A stretch of DNA of 16,828 nt from Marinilabiliaceae bacterium (GTDB taxonomy: Bacteria > Bacteroidota > Bacteroidia > Bacteroidales > Marinilabiliaceae). Under the pieces are notes generated by a model. It was not told the DNA's origin. It made no database searches and saw only the letters and a program-made list of their open reading frames with translations. Shown here piece after piece: positions 1-7,182 of this stretch; within the stretch, counting starts at the first letter, position 1; each line of letters starts with the position of its first letter. The translations under genes were made by a program, and so were the position numbers. The stretch lies in the NCBI GenBank assembly GCA_027010905.1, contig JALVBA010000349.1, positions 1-16,828 on the forward strand, written 5' to 3'.

Positions 1-396
1 AATCAATGAGATATGTAGTGAAAAATAATGTGAACTGTTTTTATTTGCCTTTTGAGACTTATTGTTTCTACACATGACAATCGTGCTATTAATATTCAAC
101 TTATAACCATGCGGTTTTAGTGCCAAATTTTACACAAACTGCTAGTACTCTTCAACAATAAATGAGAAAGCTATTGCATCTCCATTATGGCACTTGAATA
201 TTATATTATCCTCGCCAAAAATCATAAAACAATAGCTGTTTTAATAGATATACGAACAATTCTGAGTCAGGTCGAATAAAAACATGCACAAATCGTTATT
301 AAATTGGGTAATTTATTCTTTTTATCAATACCTTTCACAACTTTTTTATTCTAAAAATGTATACTTTTATCGATACATATTCAAAAGAACTATAAT
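1..396. other. Intergenic region with no convincing gene
   Basis: This AT-rich stretch lies upstream of the S41 protease gene, and every frame is broken by frequent stops. The longest protein-like run is on the minus strand and ends at a TAG at 142-144. It is open for 32 codons, with one further in-frame TAA at 241-243 separating it from another short run. This could be a decayed gene end or chance. A weak -7-like box (TACTTTTA, 362-369) lies 27 bases before the ATG at 397. It differs from TAnnTTTG in the last base and has no clear -33 TTG. No RNA gene or terminator was recognised. Confidence 0.5.
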
Positions 397-1788
397 ATGA
401 AAACTCTTTCAAGCCTCCGGAACCCTCAATCTCTATTTTTATTTGTGGTACTTTTCTCCCTTTTATCATTACACAGTTGCAAAGACGATAAAGGCGATGA
501 CTTAATACCAGAGGAAGTATTGGTAATAAACAACTTCATCCACGACAACATGACCTTTGCATATTACTGGAATGATAAGATGCCAAACCTCGATCCCAAC
601 AAACAACCTGACTCGAAGGAGTATTTTGATGCCTTACTGTATAAAAGTATCGACCGATGGTCAATAATTACTGATGACCTTGACGGCTTACTGGAATATT
701 TCTCAGGAGTTAGAAAATCGGCGGGTTACTCATACCGACTGTATAAACTTTCAGATCAATCGGATGAACTGGTCGCATTTATAGAGTATGTCAATCCAAA
801 CACACCGGCATCCGAAGCGGGGTTAAAACGGACTGACATGTTTTTTGAGATTGATAACACTAAACTGACAACAGAAAACTATACTGACCTTCTTGCAAAA
901 GAGTCGTTTACTTTAACTCTTGGCAACCTTAACAACGACCTCACAATTACTCCGCTTTCGCCTAAAATTAGTTTGTCAACTAAAGAGCTGACCATTAATC
1001 CTATTTTCTATCATGACATTATTGAACATGCCGGAAAGAAAATAGGCTATCTGGTTTACAACTCTTTTATATCTGACTATGACTATGAGTTACAACAAGT
1101 GTTTAGTGATTTTAAAAGTGGCGGAGTTGAAGATCTGATAGTTGATTTACGCTACAACTCAGGAGGTTCAATCAATACAGCTGTTTTGATGGCAAGTATG
1201 ATTGCTCCAGCATCGGAGGTTGGATCGGTATTATTAAACAACTCTTTCAACGTGGGGCTAACCGAGTATCTGAAACAGCACTACCCCAATGACAACTCCA
1301 TATTTGTTGATACTTTGAGAAGCAACAGTAACAACCTAAACCTGTCGAGGTATGTTGCATTAACAAGTTTCAAAACCGCTTCGGCCAGTGAGATGGTAAT
1401 TTACACCCTGATGCCCTACATGGATGTTATTCAGATTGGAGAGCAGACACATGGAAAGTACTACGGCTCCATTACCTTGTATGACGAAGAGAAAAAGCAT
1501 AACTGGGCACTTCAACCAATAGTTATGAGAGCTGAGAACAGTAACAATTCAATTAATTACGCTGAAGGATTAATGCCTGACATTGAGCTTAACGAGAAGT
1601 ATAAATACCCACTGGGAGACCCAAGAGAGAAGTTTCTTGCTGAAGCACTATTTAAATTAACAGGAGAGTGGCCGACCGGAGTCACTGCTCTTAAATCAAA
1701 AGAGCAAACTATATACAATCATGGATTTATTGAAGAGAGCATCAACAGTAAGTTAAAATACAATATGTACAAAGAGATTGGGAAGTAG
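397..1788 (+). CDS. S41-family (CtpA/Tsp-like) peptidase, lipoprotein
   Basis: This is a predicted serine protease of the C-terminal-processing (S41) family, anchored to the cell envelope as a lipoprotein. The N-terminus has a hydrophobic signal (about residues 11-26) and a lipobox ending at Cys28 (LHSC), followed by Lys-Asp-Asp. A PDZ-like segment spans about 105-165, with the typical 'P-A-S-E-A-G-L' turn at 137-143. The S41 core follows from about 214. It contains DLRYNSGG (250-257), the nucleophile region T-A-S-A-S-E with Ser329, and Gly-Lys at 353-354. Ser329 and Lys354 are 25 residues apart, the spacing of the Ser/Lys dyad in Scenedesmus CtpA, so the enzyme is probably active. At 463 aa it fits Bacteroidota S41 lipoproteins. 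Substrate and partners are unknown. It stands alone on the + strand and converges on mlaF with a 14-base gap. The family is sure; the biological role is not. Confidence 0.88.
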   Translation: MKTLSSLRNPQSLFLFVVLFSLLSLHSCKDDKGDDLIPEEVLVINNFIHDNMTFAYYWNDKMPNLDPNKQPDSKEYFDALLYKSIDRWSIITDDLDGLLEYFSGVRKSAGYSYRLYKLSDQSDELVAFIEYVNPNTPASEAGLKRTDMFFEIDNTKLTTENYTDLLAKESFTLTLGNLNNDLTITPLSPKISLSTKELTINPIFYHDIIEHAGKKIGYLVYNSFISDYDYELQQVFSDFKSGGVEDLIVDLRYNSGGSINTAVLMASMIAPASEVGSVLLNNSFNVGLTEYLKQHYPNDNSIFVDTLRSNSNNLNLSRYVALTSFKTASASEMVIYTLMPYMDVIQIGEQTHGKYYGSITLYDEEKKHNWALQPIVMRAENSNNSINYAEGLMPDIELNEKYKYPLGDPREKFLAEALFKLTGEWPTGVTALKSKEQTIYNHGFIEESINSKLKYNMYKEIGK

Positions 1789-1802
1789 ATTTAGTGTCAG
1801 AA

Positions 1803-2564
1803 TCATTTTTTCCGGTTAAAAGCCCTGACTTCTCTGAATAGCTCTGAGGCAAAGATGAAGTCTTCAAGTGCTTCGTTCTCAACGTTAAAAATGTCCTCTT
1901 TTGAGCCTTCCCACTGTTTTACACCACCATTGATAAATACAATCTTATCGCCAATTCCCATCACAGAGTTCATATCGTGAGTGTTGATTATTGTTGTCAT
2001 GTTATATTCCTGAGTAAGCTCCCTGATAAGCTCATCAATAACAATAGATGTTTTTGGATCTAAGCCGGAGTTTGGCTCATCACAAAAAAGATATTTCGGG
2101 TTTAACGCAATTGCTCGTGCGATAGCCACACGTTTCTGCATACCGCCGCTTATCTCGGAAGGATAGAGGTGGTTCACATTTGTAAGGTTAACCCTATCAA
2201 GGCAAAAATTCGCTCTGTCGCGCCGCTCCTCCATACTACTGTTTGTTAACATATCGAGCGGAAACCGAACATTCTCTTCAACAGTAGAGGAGTCGAAAAG
2301 AGCCGAACCCTGAAAAAGCATTCCCATATCCTGACGAAGCAGTCTCACCTCATTGCTACCCATTGACACAAAGCTATTGCCGTTATAAACAACATCACCT
2401 TTTTCTATAGTGTGCAATCCCACAATAGACTTTAACAGTACCGTTTTACCCGAGCCACTCTTGCCGATAATAAGATTTGTTTGTCCCTTATTAAAAACGG
2501 TAGAGACATCTTTTAGTATCTTTTTACCGTCAAACGATTTTGAAAGATTAATTACTTCAATCAT
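1803..2564 (-). CDS. mlaF: ABC transporter ATPase, MlaF/Ttg2A-like
   Basis: This is the cytoplasmic ATPase that powers the adjacent MlaE-like permease, probably for lipid movement between inner and outer membranes. All ABC motifs are present: Walker A G-K-S-G-S-G-K-T (34-41), Q-loop Gln85, signature I-S-G-G-M-Q (138-143), Walker B ending in Asp162-Glu163, D-loop S-G-L-D-P (166-170) and H-loop His196. The signature form SGGMQKR and the Q-loop neighbourhood (MLFQGSALFDS) are typical of the MlaF/Mkl branch rather than of importers. Length (253 aa) is normal for the family. Its ATG overlaps the stop codon of mlaE by 4 bases (2561-2564), so the two are translationally coupled. No MlaD (MCE-domain) gene follows, because the next gene is the convergent S41 protease. 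Assignment to the MlaF family is strong; phospholipid as substrate is inferred from the family. Confidence 0.92.
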   Translation of the reverse strand: MIEVINLSKSFDGKKILKDVSTVFNKGQTNLIIGKSGSGKTVLLKSIVGLHTIEKGDVVYNGNSFVSMGSNEVRLLRQDMGMLFQGSALFDSSTVEENVRFPLDMLTNSSMEERRDRANFCLDRVNLTNVNHLYPSEISGGMQKRVAIARAIALNPKYLFCDEPNSGLDPKTSIVIDELIRELTQEYNMTTIINTHDMNSVMGIGDKIVFINGGVKQWEGSKEDIFNVENEALEDFIFASELFREVRAFNRKK

Positions 2565-3295
2565 GCCAATAATAACTGAGTTAACAACAGGTTAAACAGA
2601 AGAATAATAATACTACTTGTTACAACAGCTCTAGTACTTGCCCTGCCAACTTCTAACGCACCACCCGATGTGTAATAGCCCCAGTAGGCTGACACGCTAC
2701 TTATGATAAATGCAAACACAACTGCTTTTATAAGAGAATAAACTATATAGAACGGTCTAAAAGCGTATTGTATCCCATAAATATATTCAGCAGGCGACAC
2801 TTCTCCCGAAAGACTACCTGACATATATCCGCCTGCAATACCAATGCCCATACTTATAAGAACCAATATAGGAGTTATAAAAACCATTGCAACCACTTTT
2901 GGCAGTACTAAATAGCCGGCAGAGTTGATACCCATAATATCAATTGCATCAATCTGCTCAGTTACACGCATAGTTCCTATTTCAGAAGCAATGTTTGAGC
3001 CAACCTTTCCGGCAAGTATCAAACAAACAATGGTGGAAGAAAATTCAAGTAAAATGGAGTCGCGGGCAGCCAGTCCAATTGTGTATCGTGGGATAAATGG
3101 CATGTCGATATTGTAGGCTGTCTGCAAAGTCACCACAGCTCCCATGAAAGCAGAAATGATAACAACAATCCCTAAAGAGTTTATTCCCAGCTTATCTATC
3201 TCCCTCACAATCTGTGTGAAAAAAACCCGATGCTTTTGAGGCCTTCCTATAACTCTAATTAAAAACAGAACATATCGTCCTAAATGGTAAAACAT
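2561..3295 (-). CDS. mlaE: ABC transporter permease, MlaE family
   Basis: This is an inner-membrane permease of the MlaE family, the transmembrane partner of the downstream ATPase in a probable lipid transporter. The family hallmark is clear: L-A-G-K-V-G-S-N-I-A-S-E-I-G (94-107), followed by T-M-R-V-T-E-Q-I-D-A-I (108-118). Hydrophobic membrane segments lie at roughly 40-60, 82-98, 130-155, 185-205 and 222-243. At 244 aa it is close to the normal size of about 250-260 aa. It is the first gene of a two-gene unit and is divergent from manC. A perfect TAnnTTTG box on this strand (3331-3338) sits 35 bases before its ATG, so this is the likely promoter of mlaEF. The MCE subunit needed by known Mla systems is not in the window and is presumably encoded elsewhere. 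Confidence 0.92.
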   Translation of the reverse strand: MFYHLGRYVLFLIRVIGRPQKHRVFFTQIVREIDKLGINSLGIVVIISAFMGAVVTLQTAYNIDMPFIPRYTIGLAARDSILLEFSSTIVCLILAGKVGSNIASEIGTMRVTEQIDAIDIMGINSAGYLVLPKVVAMVFITPILVLISMGIGIAGGYMSGSLSGEVSPAEYIYGIQYAFRPFYIVYSLIKAVVFAFIISSVSAYWGYYTSGGALEVGRASTRAVVTSSIIILLFNLLLTQLLLA

Positions 3296-3330
3296 TCTTC
3301 AATTTTTTTCTAAAAATAGTAAGTTTATGA

Positions 3331-3338
3331 CAAAAATA
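3331..3338 (-). promoter_or_regulatory. Probable -7 box of the mlaEF promoter
   Basis: Read on the minus strand, this is TATTTTTG, an exact match to the Bacteroidota -7 consensus TAnnTTTG. It lies 35 bases upstream of the mlaE ATG. No TTG is seen at the expected -33 distance; that position falls at the edge of the 3357-3382 inverted repeat. In such AT-rich DNA a chance match is possible, but the position suits the gene well. Confidence 0.5.
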
Positions 3339-3356
3339 TAGTACTTTAATGAATAT

Positions 3357-3382
3357 TAAGAACTTTTCAGTAAAAGTTCTTA
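3357..3382. repeat. Perfect 11-bp inverted repeat between mlaE and manC
   Basis: The left arm TAAGAACTTTT (3357-3367) and right arm AAAAGTTCTTA (3372-3382) are perfectly complementary across a 4-base spacer, CAGT. The right arm ends directly before the manC -7 box (3383-3390). The left arm lies where the -33 region of mlaE would be. Neither promoter has an obvious -33 TTG. The arrangement suggests an operator for a dimeric regulator acting on both divergent genes, but this is inference. It is not a terminator, since no T-run follows. Confidence 0.6.
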
Positions 3383-3390
3383 TATCTTTG
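3383..3390 (+). promoter_or_regulatory. Probable -7 box of the manC promoter
   Basis: TATCTTTG matches the Bacteroidota -7 consensus TAnnTTTG exactly. Transcription would start at about 3394-3398, giving a leader of roughly 15-18 bases before the ATG at 3412. This rules out the longer reading frame that opens with an ATG at 3349, because that start lies upstream of the promoter. The box touches the right arm of the inverted repeat at 3357-3382. Confidence 0.6.
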
Positions 3391-3411
3391 CTTAAAACAA
3401 ATTTGCGAATA

Positions 3412-4497
3412 ATGAAACAGGAAACATATTGCGTTATCATGGCGGGAGGTGTTGGAAGCCGGTTTTGGCCGATTAGCCGCACTGCCAATCCAAAACAGTT
3501 TCTGGATATATTGGGAACAGGAAAGACTCTAATACAGCAAACCTTCGAGCGATTTAAACCCATCTGTCCGGTTGAGAACTTTTTAATAGTAACCAGCAAT
3601 GAGTATAAAGATATCGTTATGGAGCAGCTCCCTGAGCTATCAGAAGAGCAAGTTCTTTTAGAACCATTAAGACGAAATACCGCTCCATGCATAGCATATG
3701 CCAACACAATAATAAAATGCAAAAATAAAAACGCAAAGATTGTTGTAACTCCGGCCGACCACCTAATTGTGAACGAGGATTTGTTCAGGGCAAATATTAC
3801 AACAGGCCTGAACTTTGTTGATCAGAATGATGCTCTGTTAACATTAGGGATAAAACCTCATAAGCCTGAGACCGGCTATGGATATATTCAGTTAGGGGAA
3901 AAAATTGGTGATGATTTTACCAATTTCAACAAAGTAAAGACCTTTACCGAAAAGCCCAACCTTGAGATGGCAAAAGTGTTTGTTGAGAGTGGAGAGTTCT
4001 TTTGGAATTCAGGCATTTTCCTTTGGTCATTGAATAGCATTATTAAATCTTTTGATAATCATTTAAGTGAAGTGCAAAATCTTTTTAACAAGTTAGAGCC
4101 TCACATTGGAACTGACAGCGAGAAAAAAGAGCTTAGTGACACATACATGGAGTGCAAAAATATCTCTATTGATTATGGAGTAATGGAGAAGGCCCGCAAC
4201 GTATTTGTGCAGACTGCCGATTTCGGCTGGTCCGATTTGGGCACATGGTCATCTCTTCATGAGTATTCGGAGAAGGATAAAGACAATAATGCAAAGATTA
4301 ATGGCAAGGTGCTTCTCTACGACTCCAGTAACTGCATTGTTCATGCACCGGCCGAAAAGAGAGTTGTGGTTCAGGGGTTAGAGAATTATATTGTTGTTGA
4401 GTCGAAAAATGCACTTCTGATTTGTCCCATGGAGAACGAACAGCAGATACGGCAATTTACGGCAGACGTAAAAACGGAATTTGGTGAAGACTACTGA
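3412..4497 (+). CDS. manC: Mannose-1-phosphate guanylyltransferase
   Basis: This enzyme joins mannose-1-phosphate and GTP to give GDP-mannose, the precursor for mannose, fucose and rhamnose units of surface polysaccharides and glycoproteins; it acts in the cytoplasm. From the start at 3412 the protein has 361 aa. It shows the nucleotidyltransferase signature A-G-G-V-G-S-R-F-W-P (11-20) with Lys28 in N-P-K-Q-F, the metal/sugar motif T-P-A-D-H (113-117), E-T-G-Y-G (153-157), E-K-P (180-182), W-N-S-G-I-F (199-204) and G-W-S-D-L-G-T-W (272-279). It lacks the C-terminal phosphomannose isomerase domain of bifunctional enzymes. The frame is open up to an ATG at 3349, which would add 21 residues. The start at 3412 is preferred because a TAnnTTTG box lies between the two ATGs and the catalytic domain begins directly after it. 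It is monocistronic, ending before a bidirectional terminator. Confidence 0.93.
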   Translation: MKQETYCVIMAGGVGSRFWPISRTANPKQFLDILGTGKTLIQQTFERFKPICPVENFLIVTSNEYKDIVMEQLPELSEEQVLLEPLRRNTAPCIAYANTIIKCKNKNAKIVVTPADHLIVNEDLFRANITTGLNFVDQNDALLTLGIKPHKPETGYGYIQLGEKIGDDFTNFNKVKTFTEKPNLEMAKVFVESGEFFWNSGIFLWSLNSIIKSFDNHLSEVQNLFNKLEPHIGTDSEKKELSDTYMECKNISIDYGVMEKARNVFVQTADFGWSDLGTWSSLHEYSEKDKDNNAKINGKVLLYDSSNCIVHAPAEKRVVVQGLENYIVVESKNALLICPMENEQQIRQFTADVKTEFGEDY

Positions 4498-4509
4498 CGA
4501 TCAAGTATA

Positions 4510-4545
4510 GTCTTGAGTTTCTGAGATTTATTCAAGACACTTTTT
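4510..4545 (+). terminator. Weak stem-loop after manC
   Basis: GTCTTGA (4510-4516) pairs with TCAAGAC (4532-4538) across a 15-base loop and is followed by AC and five T (4541-4545). It may act as a first, weak terminator for manC upstream of the strong one at 4604-4633. A direct copy of GTCTTGA recurs at 4564-4570. Confidence 0.3.
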
Positions 4546-4603
4546 CAGATACCTTTCATCTTTGTCTTGACACCCCACTATGCGGGACAGGCGACAACGA
4601 AAC

Positions 4604-4633
4604 AAAAAAGCCGGCAAGAAGCCGGCTTTTTTT
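4604..4633. terminator. Bidirectional intrinsic terminator between manC and gldN
   Basis: Six A precede GCCGGC (4610-4615), then a 5-base loop AAGAA, then GCCGGC (4621-4626) and seven T (4627-4633). The GC stem with A- and T-tracts on either side works in both directions. It would end manC transcripts from the left and the T9SS operon (gldN) from the right. This is the clearest terminator in the window. Confidence 0.9.
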
Positions 4634-4651
4634 ATATCTGTTTTATCCTTA

Positions 4652-5500
4652 CTAGAATTCCCACATATCTTGTTCCATTGTGAAAATAGAGTTCTTTATT
4701 CTTTCTGATTCCATCATTGCATCCATTCCTGCGGTATAATCTTCGATACGACGATTGCTGTATACGTTTGACTCTTTAACAATATAACTTCCGAAGTAGC
4801 GCTTCAAAAATATATCATCAAAGGTACGACGTTGAGCATCATTTTTAGGATTGAAAACCTCATGACTGGCAAACAGGTCACGAGCTTCAGGATAGTAAAT
4901 CCAAAAAACCTGACTCTTTGTTATCTGACTGTCGCCATTGCTATCGCTCTTCTCAAACTCTCGAATAGGACACAGACCTATTATTCTAACATCCATTCTT
5001 GAGTAGTTTCTATCGAAGAACCAAATCTCTTTCAAAAGAATCTGTTTAATCTCATCAGACCTTATATCGCCACCAATTATTTTCTCTTCCCACTGTCCGG
5101 TATCAGCATTTTTAACCTGGCTGGTATCATTCACAGCACCCATATTAATTTCAACCTGCTCAGGAGTAAGGGCAATTTTAAACTCATCATCCTTATTCGA
5201 ATATGCAGTTAATCCTTCATATTTGATGCCGTACAACAGAAGGTCGATAAGGCTGTATCTGTCATCCATTTGGGTAATAGGATAGTATAATGGCAAATTC
5301 ATCTTCTCCCTCAAATCAACAATTCTCCAAATTTTCTTTGCCCACATAACATCAGCTTCTCTGATATAAGCAAACGGGATAGGTTTTCTGTTTGGTACAT
5401 GCTCTTTCGGATATAATCCGTCCATAACATTTTGTGCCTTCACAACTCCGGTAGTACTATAACCGACAAACAATAAAAGAATAAGGACAATCGTTTTCAT
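4652..5500 (-). CDS. gldN: T9SS ring protein GldN/PorN
   Basis: GldN (PorN in Porphyromonas) is a periplasmic protein that, with the lipoprotein GldK, forms the large ring below the outer membrane that T9SS secretion and gliding require. The 282-aa product starts with a signal peptide (hydrophobic 4-13, probable cleavage after Ala22 in VKAQ). The mature part holds the conserved GldN block with R-E-A-D-V-M-W-A-K-K-I-W-R (47-59), then L-R-E-K-M-N and P-L-Y-Y-P-I. Length is usual for the family. It is the last gene of the cluster, 76 bases after gldM. That gap contains a small stem-loop (5528-5550), and the terminator at 4604-4633 follows gldN. Identification rests on sequence recognition plus position; the gldKLMN order is diagnostic. 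Confidence 0.93.
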   Translation of the reverse strand: MKTIVLILLLFVGYSTTGVVKAQNVMDGLYPKEHVPNRKPIPFAYIREADVMWAKKIWRIVDLREKMNLPLYYPITQMDDRYSLIDLLLYGIKYEGLTAYSNKDDEFKIALTPEQVEINMGAVNDTSQVKNADTGQWEEKIIGGDIRSDEIKQILLKEIWFFDRNYSRMDVRIIGLCPIREFEKSDSNGDSQITKSQVFWIYYPEARDLFASHEVFNPKNDAQRRTFDDIFLKRYFGSYIVKESNVYSNRRIEDYTAGMDAMMESERIKNSIFTMEQDMWEF

Positions 5501-5527
5501 CTGTTTTAATTTTAAAAGTTATTTTCT

Positions 5528-5550
5528 TGGCAGAAATAGCTCAACTGCCA
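5528..5550 (-). other. Stem-loop between gldM and gldN
   Basis: TGGCAG (5528-5533) and CTGCCA (5545-5550) form a 6-bp stem with an 11-base loop in the gldM-gldN gap. On the transcribed strand it is followed by AGAAAATAAC, so it is a poor terminator. It could affect mRNA stability or gldN expression, but no direct evidence exists. Confidence 0.3.
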
Positions 5551-5576
5551 TGATATCTTAATTACATTTTAATACG

Positions 5577-7145
5577 TTAATCAATTGTAAAAGTTATAGG
5601 ATTCAACTTTCTCGTTGTTTTATCAGGCCCAACGGCTCTGATTCCTTCAATAAAAACTCTGCTTCCTCTGCCAACACTGCCAATCAAATCTTTCTGCGCC
5701 TGAGTAAATTTATTGTTTTTTGATCTCTCATCCTGCAGATATCCACCTTTAATTATTGATACGGTAAATCCGGTAACTCTAAACTCAAGGTCGAAATCAA
5801 AATCATCACCCATCTCTGCAAATACTGCCTGCTGAGCTTTAAGCAAATTTTTGGATATCTTACCCTCTTTTTTACCGGCAACCATTGCAACAGGGTCAGG
5901 AACTCTCTTAATACGAAACTCCTTACTACCTATTCTTCTGGTCTTACCATTATTCTTTGCCGAAACTGTAACTATTGCTTTTAACCCTGCTTTACCCGGT
6001 TTTGGATTTACAACATAAACATTGCCCTTTTTTCGATAGGTACAATTTGAAATTGTTACACTTAAATCTTTCGATGTAACTCCCGGAACTGAAATCTCTA
6101 CGGGGTTATCAACACTTCCATAAAACACATTCATCTTTATGGCAGAGATAACAACACTAGGTTTAATCACTCTGTAATTATCCTTAATTGGATATGTTTT
6201 AGGTCGTCCATTTGGAGCAGTTATAGTCAGCAGGGCTTCATACTCAATATCTCCCGCTCTTGATGCAGGAACAGAATACTTTCCTCGTCCGTCAACAACA
6301 TCAAGCTCTTGACCTTTAATAGTAATTGTAGGATCCTGATACTCATCTCTTGCTGCAAGAAAAATATCAGCTTCATATTTATCTCCCTGAAGTACGATAT
6401 TAGAAACGGGTTTAATTATAGGCTCAATCTTTGTAAATTTGAATGATCCCTCATCAATACCTGTAAGCAGGTAGTTTACCACATCAGCCTGAGCTGTTCT
6501 TACATCACTTTGTATACTGCTCATCAGGGCAAATGTTGCCGATAACGGAACATGCTCAAATATTTGGCTCTCCCACGATTTGTGGACAACATCACTTTTC
6601 TTCTCTTTACTGTCTTTAAACGGTTCTGTAGAAAATGACTCCTCAATTGGCTGCCATATAAAACTATCTTTTTTGGCAACGTAACTAATTAACAGATCCC
6701 GGTATTCCCGAATCAGGCTCTTAAATTCCTCACTTCTCTTTCCGTTCTGCTCAGTTATCATTAACTGTGCTGCAATATCCTGATTATCGATACTTGAATA
6801 ATTACTTAGAGTAGCTTCTGGTCCATCGGCAGTATGTACCATTAATAACTTGAGTTCTTTAATGTGTTGATATAAAGAATCTGCCATCATTCTAATTGAA
6901 TCAGATTTTGCTTTAGCACCACTTGCCTTCCTGGGGTTTACCTCCATAGCATTGCTCAGTTTATTTTCAAGCTGACGGTTTCTACTATCAACAGTATAGA
7001 TGGTCTGTTGGATACTTTTATCAACTAACTGGAATGCTTTTAATAGCTCTCCCGACACATTCAATGCTAGCATCGCTGTAAGAAACAGGTACATCATACC
7101 TATCATCTTCTGCCTAGGCGTTTCGGGACAATTTCCACCACTCAT
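5577..7145 (-). CDS. gldM: T9SS motor protein GldM/PorM
   Basis: GldM (PorM) has a single N-terminal membrane helix and a long periplasmic part. It pairs with GldL in the proton-driven T9SS motor and carries the force to the GldK/GldN ring. The 522-aa product opens with M-S-G-G, then T-P-R-Q-K-M (9-14), with a membrane helix at about 14-31 and S-G-E-L-L-K-A-F after it. Arg11 corresponds to the N-terminal arginine (Arg9) of F. johnsoniae GldM, which I recall as interacting with GldL. The rest fits the elongated domain chain of GldM: a helical first domain (about 40-225) with many charged residues, then three beta-rich domains to the C-terminus. Length is normal. It lies 37 bases after gldL and 76 before gldN in the same unit. 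Nothing is missing or broken. Confidence 0.95.
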   Translation of the reverse strand: MSGGNCPETPRQKMIGMMYLFLTAMLALNVSGELLKAFQLVDKSIQQTIYTVDSRNRQLENKLSNAMEVNPRKASGAKAKSDSIRMMADSLYQHIKELKLLMVHTADGPEATLSNYSSIDNQDIAAQLMITEQNGKRSEEFKSLIREYRDLLISYVAKKDSFIWQPIEESFSTEPFKDSKEKKSDVVHKSWESQIFEHVPLSATFALMSSIQSDVRTAQADVVNYLLTGIDEGSFKFTKIEPIIKPVSNIVLQGDKYEADIFLAARDEYQDPTITIKGQELDVVDGRGKYSVPASRAGDIEYEALLTITAPNGRPKTYPIKDNYRVIKPSVVISAIKMNVFYGSVDNPVEISVPGVTSKDLSVTISNCTYRKKGNVYVVNPKPGKAGLKAIVTVSAKNNGKTRRIGSKEFRIKRVPDPVAMVAGKKEGKISKNLLKAQQAVFAEMGDDFDFDLEFRVTGFTVSIIKGGYLQDERSKNNKFTQAQKDLIGSVGRGSRVFIEGIRAVGPDKTTRKLNPITFTID

Positions 7146-7182
7146 AATAGTTCAGAGTTTTATTAATATTCAAATTAGTTAA

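Noticed and set aside
3255..3722. A 155-codon open frame on the minus strand overlapping mlaE and manC
   Set aside because: It covers the N-terminal half of manC and both promoters in antisense, has low-complexity composition and no recognisable domain. It is a shadow of manC.
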